The notes under the pieces were generated by a model. The model worked only from the letters and a program-made list of their open reading frames with translations. It did not search any database and had not been told where the DNA came from. A stretch of DNA of 64,000 nucleotides, taken from the NCBI GenBank assembly GCA_043228905.1, contig JBHGNT010000013.1, positions 17,360,001 to 17,424,000 of the forward strand, written 5' to 3'. Position 1 is the stretch's first letter. Every line of letters starts with the position of its first letter. The DNA comes from Azolla caroliniana (lineage: Eukaryota > Polypodiophyta). Below are positions 43,826 to 52,157 of this stretch, piece after piece. A program made the position numbers and the translations under genes.

Positions 43826-44462
43826 TGTCGAGGTATTCCTCGCGGATGCGTGGGATGAGGCGGAACCTCGGGGGTCTTGTACCAAAGAGCAAGAGAGGAA
43901 GGAGAAGAGACCCTCTACGTGCGAGCGTAGATCCACAGGGACACGGCCCTTCGACGCAAAGACGCAAGTGGGACAGCGACACAGAAAGACACGAATGTAT
44001 GTATGTATTAACAAAGACAAACAATAAGAACACGAAGACAACAAAACCACGAAGTCTGTTACAACCGAACAGGCCGGCGAACAGATGCCAATGCCTGTTC
44101 ATAAACGCACAGAAAGACAGGAGCAGGTTGGAGGTGCTGCCGGAGGCACTCGGGCATTCCTCAGAGCAGCGCAAGCCTCCCGAAACCTGCACAGAAGGAA
44201 GCTATGGAGTTTGCGAACCAGAGAGAGAGAGAGAGAGAGAAGCCTTCGCACGCAAACCGACAGCACTTCGTCCTCGACTCTCTGCGATCCCTTTCTCCTC
44301 CTCGTCTCCCTCCTCTTATAGGCAAAAAAGGGAGCCGTTTCCTATTAACTCCCTACCTACCGAATCTACCTACCTAGGATCTTCTATGGACAACATTCGA
44401 GAAGAGCCGGTTCCTACGCTCCTGTGCACCGATTCTGCTTGTGGACGGTTTTCTTCACGACA
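43826..44462 (-). repeat. 5' LTR of G2
   Basis: 637 bp, TGTCGAGGTATTCC to TTCTTCACGACA on the plus strand. It differs from the 3' LTR mainly by transitions and by the length of an AG run near 44221-44241. Confidence 0.88.
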
Positions 44463-44480
44463 ACGCCTCTCTTCCGGAAT

Positions 44481-44714
44481 ATGTAAACGTTTTATACAAC
44501 CAATTAATTACCACTACAACATCATTGAATTAATGAAAACAATTACATATAGACTATACACATGATTAGATGGGAGAAGAAAAAATAGAAAAAAAAAGGA
44601 AAGAGTTACCGAAGTTCCTTTGTTGATCGTTGTCTGGATCAAGGCCGACCGCACATCGATCGATCACCATCAATCAACAAAATAAAAGACAACAAAAGAA
44701 ACATTAGCACATTA
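44481..44714 (-). other. E1 leader, 5'-most part
   Basis: Non-coding sequence between the broken end of G1 and the E1 primer site. No gene. Confidence 0.6.
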
Positions 44715-44728
44715 GCTTTGATACCGAC
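44715..44728 (-). promoter_or_regulatory. Primer-binding site of E1
   Basis: On the element strand CGGTATCAAAGC directly follows the 5' LTR. It is two mismatches away from the initiator tRNA-Met complement TGGTATCAGAGC. Confidence 0.75.
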
Positions 44729-45185
44729 TATTAGAGACATGAACTAATGTAAGCATTAGATAAGGATAGAATATAGATAGATAGATAGAAAGGAGAGACA
44801 GAAAGAAGGGTGTCGATCCACCCGACCACCCCCGAGCGAAGGGATCGAGACGGACTCGAGCCTCGATTAGCGTCCCATACCACCGTCGTGGCGTTGAGTC
44901 ATACCTGGTGTTGGCGCGCTCACTACAAGAGTTGACCCACCACAAGACAGAGTCTCGACGTAGTCAACAAGATGATGAAATGAGGGTAGTTAGGCCTCTT
45001 ATTTATAGCGATACCCAAGGCCCCTAGGCAAGTTCACACTTGGCCTAATGGGTTATCTCAATCCCGAGGATTAAAAGTAATCCTCCCCTTCTTTACACTC
45101 TCATTTAACCCTCACACTTATCCACGTGGATAGAATACTACGGTAAATTCTCACCACGGGATATTATATGGTCATGCCCGTAACA
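44729..45185 (-). repeat. 5' LTR of E1
   Basis: 457 bp. The inner end reads TATTAGAGAC where the other LTR has TGTTAGAGAC, so the terminal CA of the element strand has mutated to TA. A shorter GATA repeat lies at about 44770-44788. Confidence 0.9.
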
Positions 45186-45190
45186 TTTGG

Positions 45191-45555
45191 TCCATGCCAA
45201 TTATACACCGTTGATGATATGAGAAGTAAGCTTGTTTTTAAGAAAACATCTCATTTAGTGTGGTTGAGCACCCCATATAATGGTCGTATATCCCAAATAA
45301 CCATTTCCAAAAACAATAATTACAAAGATTCATAACCATAAAAAATATATAGTTTGGAGAAATTGATGAGTTATATACATTATTGTCCAACACTTCTCTT
45401 CTCTTTATCATGTCATATCTTACTATTGTGAGGAAAGATCATCGTATCACAAATTTAAACAAAATTTAATAGAAAAAAGTTCATTTATTTTTATCGGTAT
45501 CAATATCGACTTCAACTCTAAACATTTATTGTCTTAAATAGTTTATAGTTCAATA
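45191..45555. other. Host DNA between E1 and LINE-1
   Basis: AT-rich sequence, no gene recognised. Confidence 0.5.
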
Positions 45556-45659
45556 ATTGCATTCTTCTTTTAGAACCCACGGACTTTGTGGGTTGGAGAT
45601 CAATTGCATTGAACACGTGCTGAGATGCAATAATTTGAGGATGTTATAACTCAACACAA

Positions 45660-46226
45660 ATTTTGTGCATCCTCAGCGAAATGGTCTCATCTTGCAGATA
45701 AGGTTAATGCTTATTTTTTTCGTGTAAATAAAATTGGTCGTACTAAGAATGTAATGAGGCAATTAGAGAGGGAGGATGGATCATTAACATCGGATGGTGT
45801 TGAAATGAGGAGAATTGCCTTCGACTTCTATAAATCCTTGCTAACTAGGCAATCATTTACACATGAGCAATTGGCCTTAAGATCTACATTAATGTAAAGT
45901 TAATCTTTCTATGGCTAATGAATTAGTAAAACCTTTTAATGTTCATGAGGTGTATGTTGCAATTACGGCCTTAGGTAAGAATGTATGTACTAGCATCGAT
46001 GGTTTTCCTCCTGAATTTTTTCTTTGCTATTGGGATCACATTGGAATTAGTGTAACAGAAGCATTACAAGAGGTTTTTACTTTGGGTGATATGCCTTATC
46101 AATGGAATGCAAGTTTTTTTTTTCTTTCCTAAATTGGAGGGGGTAGTAGTTGACATTAAGAAGTGGCGGCCGATAACTATTCTAAATACTATCTACAAGA
46201 TATACACTAAAGTCCTTGCTTTACGT
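45660..46226 (+). pseudogene. LINE-1 reverse transcriptase, N-terminal part
   Basis: Plus-strand reading: WSHLADKVNAYFFRVNKIG then REDGSLTSDGVEM and FYKSLLT (pre-RT linker). After a stop near 45897 come VAITALGKNVCTSIDGFPPEFF (usual A-SPG-DG-P-EFY), MPYQWNASFFF, and KKWRPITILNTIYKIYTKVLALR (usual RPI-LLN--YK---K-L--R). Frameshift near 46130 in a T9 run. It is cut by solo LTR F at 46227. Confidence 0.8.
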
Positions 46227-47624
46227 TGTCGTGAAGATTTTCGCCAATGGTGTGAAAATCACATAAGACGTACGAAATCAAGTGTCAATCATATAAAACA
46301 ATAATAGCGAATATACTAATTCTAAGTAAGTTTAATATCTTAGTACAAAAGACGAAGATCTTGAAGAGATGCACTTTACTACATAAGAAACGGACATCTA
46401 AATGTCAACTTATGTGGGTAAGAAGTTGCGAAAGAAAAAGAGAAAATTGTGAGGTATCCCACATAGATAGGACGAATAAGGCTCTCACCATATATAAGGT
46501 AGAGCAAAAGTTATTATCTTTGTGTCTATGTGAGGAGCACACATGTTTCGGAGACTTGGGCAGTTGCAGAAAGCCAACGTGAGACCCAAGAGATGGACGG
46601 TGGTGATACCCATGTAGAACACTCCATCTAGAGACTTGGGCAATTGCGTTGAGAACCAACGTGGGACCCAAGATACAGATCGTAGGAAACGAATGTAAAA
46701 TTTGAAAGGTAAAAAATTAGAATGTGAAAGGAGTGTCTATGTGAGGAGCATACATGTTCCGAAGACTTGGGCAATTGTAGAAAGCCAACGTGAGACCCAA
46801 GAGATGGACGGTGGTGTTACCCATGTAGGACACACTCCATCTAGAGACTTGGGCAATTGTGTTGAGAACCAACGTGGGACCCAAGAGACAGATGGTAGGA
46901 AACGAATGTAAAATTGAAAGGTAAAAAATTAGAATGTAAAAGGAGTGTCTATGTGAGGAACACACATGTTCCAGAGACTTGGGCAGCTCAAGCCGACGTG
47001 GCAACGTGAGACCCAAGAGATGGACGGTGGTGTTACCCATGTAGGACACACTCCATCTAGAGACTTGGGCAATTGCGTTGAGAACCAACGTGGGACCCAA
47101 GAGACAGATGGTAGGTAAAAAAGGTAAAATTGAAAGGTAAAAAATTAGAATGTAAAAGGAGTGTCAATGTGAGGAACACACATGTTCTAGAGACTTGGGC
47201 AGTTCAAGCCGACGTGGCAACGTGAGACCCAAGAGATGGACGGTGGTGTTACCCATGTAGGACACTCCATCTAGAGACTTGGGCAGTTGCGTTGAGAACC
47301 AACGTGGGACCCAAGAGACAGATGGTAGGAAAGGAATGTAAAATTGAAAGGTAAAATAATTAGAATGTAAAAGGGGGGATTTCTTTGAGAAAAGAAAGCT
47401 TTGTACTTTAAATCAAATTAATATTAAGAAGAAAATTCGTTATCCTTTTGATAATATACCTTGTTCTTGAAATCTAAATTCAAGAGTTCTTAATCTCTCT
47501 CTCTTTCAATCTATCTTAATTCCTTTCTCGCTAAAGCTTGTGCCAACGTCGAATCCTTCCGGTCCAGAACCCCAGCAGTTCCGCCTCACAATCCGCGCGT
47601 AGTGACGGATCTTCACGACAACGT
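46223..47624 (+). mobile_element. Solo LTR F (4-bp duplication ACGT)
   Basis: A 1394-bp unit, 46227-47620, flanked by ACGT at 46223-46226 and 47621-47624. Starts TGTCGTGAAGATTTTCG and ends GGATCTTCACGACA, same family as E. TATA box TATATAAGG at about 46490. The extra length relative to E comes from a fourfold tandem array (46522-47372). It interrupts the LINE-1 RT frame. Confidence 0.8.
46522..47372 (+). repeat. Tandem array in LTR F, 4 x about 212 bp
   Basis: Units begin at 46522, 46733, 46945 and 47161, each opening GTGTCTATGTGAGGA or a close variant (GTGTCAATGTGAGGA). Each unit contains two inverted-looking GAGACTTGGGCA blocks and GACCCAAGAGA blocks. The array lies just after the TATA box, so it would lengthen the LTR transcript leader. 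Confidence 0.85.
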
Positions 47625-48660
47625 ATGCAAGAGTGTTCTATTTTTTATAATATTTTCATGTTTTGGGAGCTTACAGCTTTGGCAAAAGAGAAGGATGTTG
47701 ACCTAGTGGTGTTATTGTTGGACTTTGAAAAGGCATACGATAGAGTTAATTGGTCTTTCCTCGAGGAAGTTATGTTACAACTAGGATTTCCAATGGCTTG
47801 GGTAGTTGCGGTAAGAGCCTTGTATAAGAATGCATCTAGTTCCGTATATGTGGCGGGAGAAGTTGATGCTCCCTTCCCTATTTCAAGGTCGGTTAGGCAA
47901 GGATGCCCATTGGCCCCTTTCTTATACTTATTAATAGTTGAGGCTTTTCATGTGTATTTTAATAATCATGCCTTAAGGATTAAAGGGTTGCAATGGGGAG
48001 TCGATAATAAGCAAGTGCTTGATACTGAATTTGTTGATGATACAGCTTTATATATGGATGGGGAGGAACAAAATTTGCGTAATGTTCAATGTATGGTGCA
48101 AGAATTTTGTGAGCTATCAGGTGCTATTATAAATTGGAATAAATCCATTGGAATAAGAATGAAGAATAATAGAGTTTCACATTGGTTGCCCCATTCGGAT
48201 TTTCAATGGGTTCAACATGGGAGGTCAATATGATATCTTGGTTGTCAAATTGGTGGTGATATTACTCATGATCAACTTATTGCCCCCTTATTGATGTCAT
48301 TGAAGAGGAAATTGTTGTTTTGGTCATTCCAAACATCTATCGTTGGTTGGAAGAATTGTAATTGCTAATCAAGTGCTTCTGTCTTCGATGTGGTATATCC
48401 TCTCATTTGGTTGTTTTCAAGATCTATTCTCTCTCAGATACAAAGGCTTGCCCGCAATTTCTTATGGGGTGCATCTGATGCAAATACAAGATCTAAAGTT
48501 GCATGGAAGGTAATAATATCTCCTCCTCATGAGAGAGGATTAGGGTTGATAGACCCAATGTTTCAATGTGAGAAGTATGTTGCCAGGGAAGGAGCCATGG
48601 AAATTGTTACTTCATGAACGTATGAAGGAATTGGTTCCATGTAGAGGTGGACATTGGAAG
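47625..48660 (+). pseudogene. LINE-1 reverse transcriptase, C-terminal part
   Basis: The frame 47621-48233 reads FMFWELTALAKEKDVDLVVLLL then DFEKAYDRVNWSFLEEVM, SSVYVAG, SRSVRQGCPLAPFLYLL and an active site EFVDDTALYMDG (FVDD, usual FADD). A stop follows at about 48231. Further on YLGCQIGGDITHDQL and, after another frame change, IQRLARNFLWGA and WKVIISPPHERGLGL match the thumb region. It continues beyond solo LTR I. Confidence 0.85.
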
Positions 48661-49120
48661 CTGTTAAGGATTAGGTAATTAATTAAGGAATAATTATTAC
48701 CTAATTATGTGATTAAGTTAAGCGATTACATAGCAGAAGATTAAGTGATATGTGTGTGTATGTGTGCGTGAGAGGAAGAGAGAGAGAAGTACACTTATAA
48801 CACAAAAACAAGATGGGGGATAATAAAGTATATTAAAAGGTAAATATCATCAACTATCATCAAATACAAAAAATACCTTCAATGAGGTATATATAGGTTT
48901 CATGTGCAAGGGTGCACATGTGCTAGGAGAATATAGGTACAACGTGTAAGTTATTAAATTAGCACGGAGTGGTGGATCTACAATGTATCCCACTCGAGTA
49001 CAAAATCGTATTTAAGGCTTTATGGTCAACACACTAACTAGATTCTGTCTAAGTAACTACTAAGTTACATGTGTTGACTAACTAACTAAACTAAGTTGAG
49101 CTTGATCTCTCAACAGAAGC
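48657..49120 (+). mobile_element. Solo LTR I (5-bp duplication GAAGC)
   Basis: A 454-bp unit, 48662-49115, begins TGTTAAGGATTAG and ends TCTCTCAACA, with GAAGC at 48657-48661 and 49116-49120. Deleting it with one GAAGC copy rejoins the LINE-1 frame. It has a TATA-like TATATATAGG near 48888. The 5-bp duplication and TGTTA ends fit Ty1/copia. Strand is uncertain. Confidence 0.75.
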
Positions 49121-50560
49121 GAAATGTGAGGTGGTGGTTTGTGCACGAGGATATGCCTTTGACTTCTATTTTTACTTCGGATAAAAATGTTAACTCTTTG
49201 TTAAGAGCTTGGAAATGTTTGTTGCCTAATCTTGTGCATAAACATCCTATATGGGAGGACGAGTGGAAAAGGCCACCAATTTGTTGGAACCCCTTGATTA
49301 AGGATGATTATGGTAATATGTTAAGAAGAAGGACAAGATTAAATTGGGCAGCATTTGATGAGGCATTTGCGGCTAATGTTGGTACTTGGTTAAACTTTAA
49401 TCAATCCTCTTGCGATGTTAAGGAACAAGTTTTGAAATCAATAAGAGATGGTACTTTAATGTTCCAAGAGACAAGTTACGCTTGTAATAGGATTTTGCCC
49501 TCTTCTTTTAATGCAAACCATGTATGGTAGGGAGCATTCTCTTCTCTTAATGTCTTGATTGGAGTAAGAGCTTATACATCTAATGAATCCTTCTTAGCAT
49601 TTATAATAGTTTCAGAGGGAAAATTGCAATGGGTTTCTATGGAGGATGACCTTCTCAATTTAGTGGAGTGGAAACCTATTAGGGTGGTTGGAAAAACATG
49701 GAAGGTATGTATTATTGATCCCCATCCTCAAAAAGTAAAACCTTTCTAGGATATTTGGGTTTGTGATAGTAAACCCTTATTGGAGTTAGAGTGGGATCCA
49801 GCGAAATGGTGGTGGAGAGATGCTAATGGTAAGATGGTTTCTTTCTTTGACTACTCTGTAAAAATTAAGTAGGGAATTCCAACGAAGGAGGAGTCTAGTT
49901 ATGCCGACTACAGCTAAGGTATGGTTAAATAATAATATGCCTATGCATTCAGTATTGGCATTTTGGAAATGGTTGTGGGCTTTACAAATTCCTCGCAAAA
50001 TCATTACATTTAGATGGTTGTGTGTACACTATGCACTTCCAATCTTGGAATGGATGCATAGGGAAGAGGGAACCAAAACTTGCTCTTTTTGTGGGCTTCA
50101 CTTGGAATCAATGCAACATGCCTTATGGAACTATATGGTTGCATGTTCTGTTTGGAAACATATGTTGCGTCTCATTGATGTTGCATATGGACCTAATGTG
50201 ATTACATGGGGAAATGTCTTTTGGATGGACGTAAATGTGGATAAAGATAATTATGAAAGGGAAAAGATATTGTTTACCCTTCAAACTAGGGGAAGGCAAG
50301 TTAAGGATATACCATACTCAAGCCCAAATCGGTTGAATGTGGATGACACGGTATGGGCTACGATATCGTGGGTGGTTCTATGGAATATTTGGATAGGTCG
50401 ATGCCAAAATGTGTTTCAGCAAATAAAGCAAAATCCTGTTCATTGTGTGAAGGAAATTTGGTTGATGCTTATATCAATTCTAAAAGGTCAATATGACTCC
50501 TTCACGGGTAATGAAGATATGATTTTTCTTAAACAACAATCCTTTAAAGGCAAATAGAAG
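49121..50560 (+). pseudogene. LINE-1 C-terminal region with zf-RVT
   Basis: Frames at 49096-49530 and 49901-50557. The second reads AFWKWLWALQIPRKIITFRWL then CSFCGLHLESMQHALWNYMVACSVW, the zf-RVT pattern (W-W---P-K---F-W ... C--C----ES--HALW-C--A--VW). Then come TISWVVLWNIWIGRCQNVF and WLMLISILKG. Stops at 49528, 49748 and 49871 separate the pieces. No RNase H catalytic motif is visible. Confidence 0.75.
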
Positions 50561-50811
50561 GATTTGTTAGTTTTTGTGGAGAGAAATGACAAAATGGAAT
50601 GGCAATATGTACCCCCGCGATGGTTGTTCCCTCCATAACTGGAGGTTGGTTTCAATTATGAGATAATGGGGGATATCTTACCCGCCACTAAAATGTATCA
50701 TTATAAATTTATAGGTTTGTATTTGCTTATTGCATTGGTAATGGAAACTATGGTGTAGTTTATGTTTAAAAAATAATAATAATAATAATAATAAAATTGT
50801 ATTCTTCTTTT

Positions 50812-52080
50812 GCTTCGAAACTTTAGTCATTACATGTTCTCTTTTGATTTCTCCTACAAGTTCCCTTCAATTACTCCTACTTCAAATAAGAGTCTCTACT
50901 TTCACTATGTACATATTTCTAACAAGAGGAATCTCACACTTTACCAAACGAAAATAGATAAGTATATTTTTAACGTTCATGGAAACCAACAACCGACAAG
51001 AACCTATGGGACTAGGCATGGCCCATCACAAGAGTCAAACTTGGGGTTCTCTCAACTTTATGACATTGATGTGTGTAAAGTATAAGCCACCAAGCCAACA
51101 ACTAGAGAGAGAGAAACATCAGTTAGTCTAGTAAGAAGCCATGAGTGACAAAATAAACACCATATCTTCTTCTTCTTTTACCTCTGGCCCCATCATTTCC
51201 TTAGCTTCGTAGAAAAACCTTCGATGACCACTTTTGTTTTAACCACTTGTTCACTTCGAGAGATAAGAGGGAATATGTTATCTATCACCATCATGTGAAA
51301 CGACGATTGTTTACGTACGAAACACATGAGTGTATTCTTCAATTTCCGAATATGTCACCTGAAGATATTATGGCTTTATAAAGTGCTAAGCTTTGTATGA
51401 AAAACAACATGCTCTCTCTACATCTCTCAAGTCATGCCTAAGGGCAATCTTTTTGTCGAGCGAGAGTCGGAAGCAAGGTGCTCAAAGAAGGAAAACATAA
51501 GGAACCAACACATGGATGTGATAAAAACAAAAGGTTGGGATGCAATCTATGTGTTATCCTAAAAGTATAGAAGGGCTAATCTTTCATAAATATATTCACA
51601 ATAATTGCCCTATTTTCAACTCAAATTATACACTTCTAATTCCTTATAGGAATAGCTCCTATAATATTTCACTTGGCCAAAGAGACCTGCCTCTCCCCTA
51701 ACCCCAAAGAAACGGGACCATTCCGCATTCCTAGAAACTTCATGTCATGTTGAATTGTTGCTCTCTTCGACTTGCAAACCTTACATGTTCGGCTCTCTAA
51801 TATTTCCGCATGCCCCAATATATTCACACTCGCAATGATCTTGATCATGTCCATGAATGGTTCGAACAAATTCATACTCGACGATATTGATCATATCCAT
51901 GAATGGCACCTCATTCGGCTGATCCTTCACATAGATTGATTTAACTAACCAAGCAACAAGAATGACCGCATTCCATGTGAAAAAAAATGCTCTCTCTCTC
52001 TCTCATGTATAACCTTAAAAACATAGTTGTATGTTCTCCAATTAAAAGAATAAGAAATAGATTATTAGTGTAAACATGGT
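50812..52080. other. Intergenic DNA downstream of CYP74
   Basis: No gene recognised. A minus-strand frame at 51669-51875 (68 codons, with a C-x2-C pair) has no identifiable domain. A possible decayed tRNA-like sequence lies near 51030-51090 on the minus strand. Confidence 0.4.
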
Positions 52081-52098
52081 AAACCCTAAACCCTAAAC
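52081..52098. promoter_or_regulatory. Telo-box-like motif
   Basis: AAACCCTAAACCCTAAAC, just over two units of the plant telomere repeat. It lies 60 bases after the stop codon of the CYP74 gene, so in its 3' untranslated region or just beyond. Confidence 0.8.
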
Positions 52099-52157
52099 AC
52101 CATGTGTATGTGCAATCCCAAACACGGTGGGATGGAGCGGAGAGAGGATTCGATCAA

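Larger units (their letters stand above)
32057..44466 (-). mobile_element. G2: Ty3/gypsy inserted in G1 gag
   Basis: 12.4 kb including element H, 32061-44462. The flanks are ACGT (32057-32060) and ACGC (44463-44466). The uninterrupted gag of G2 itself reads AAGACGCCTCTC at the homologous place, so the original target was ACGC and the left copy has one substitution. The LTRs (32061-32693 and 43826-44462) are alike but differ at several percent of sites by eye. The order on the minus strand is LTR, candidate primer site, gag, protease (split by H), RT, RNase H, integrase, polypurine tract, LTR. Its own length is about 6.9 kb. A few nonsense codons and one in-frame RNase H deletion inactivate it. 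Confidence 0.88.
25971..44480 (-). mobile_element. G1: 5'-truncated Ty3/gypsy with fungus-like pol
   Basis: It starts with a 649-bp 3' LTR (25971-26619) preceded by ACGC (25967-25970), then pol, protease and gag on the minus strand up to 32060, where element G2 is inserted. After G2 only 18 bp of G1 gag remain (44463-44480, starting ACGCCTCTCTTCC). The rest of gag, the primer site and the 5' LTR are absent and the sequence switches to E1 leader. The G1 share is about 6.1 kb. It has several nonsense codons and a substituted RT catalytic site, so it is dead. Its LTR is clearly diverged from those of G2, so it is an older member of the same family. Confidence 0.82.
13181..45185 (-). mobile_element. 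E1: Ty3/gypsy chromovirus, hollowed by nested insertions
   Basis: Two related LTRs (13181-13664 and 44729-45185) bound the block, and the 5-bp duplication TTTGG sits at 13176-13180 and 45186-45190. The element runs on the minus strand: 5' LTR on the right, primer site at 44715-44728, gag near 22.1-23.0 kb, protease-RT-RNase H-integrase from 22.0 down to 13.7 kb, and a polypurine tract at 13665-13683. Subtracting the inserted units (A, B, C, D, E and the G1/G2/H block) leaves about 7.0 kb, a normal size for an autonomous gypsy. A chromodomain-like tail on the integrase places it among chromoviruses. Every coding segment has stops or frameshifts. The two LTRs differ by several substitutions, a 10-20 bp indel and the length of a GATA repeat, so E1 is older than its contents. 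Confidence 0.9.
45556..50811 (+). mobile_element. LINE-1: 5'-truncated L1-like LINE
   Basis: The insert 45572-50795 is flanked by a 16-bp target duplication with one mismatch (ATTGCATTCTTCTTTT at 45556-45571, ATTGTATTCTTCTTTT at 50796-50811). It ends in an AAT-repeat tail at about 50770-50795. Its own length after removing LTRs F and I is about 3.4 kb. It starts in the linker before RT, so the ORF1 and endonuclease parts were never copied, as is usual for abortive target-primed reverse transcription. Confidence 0.85.

Noticed and set aside
25971-44462. LTR-internal-LTR-internal-LTR arrangement as a tandem element made by unequal recombination
   Set aside because: The central LTR does not join at a primer site. 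It interrupts G1 gag, and the missing gag continues with 18 bp after the right-hand LTR, flanked by ACGT/ACGC. Insertion of G2 into G1 explains all of this.
13181-45185. Endogenous pararetrovirus or other integrated virus
   Set aside because: All pol-containing units have LTRs, integrase and target duplications. No movement or coat protein is seen.
46522-47372. CRISPR-like or satellite array
   Set aside because: Only four contiguous 212-bp units without spacers, contained wholly within one LTR.
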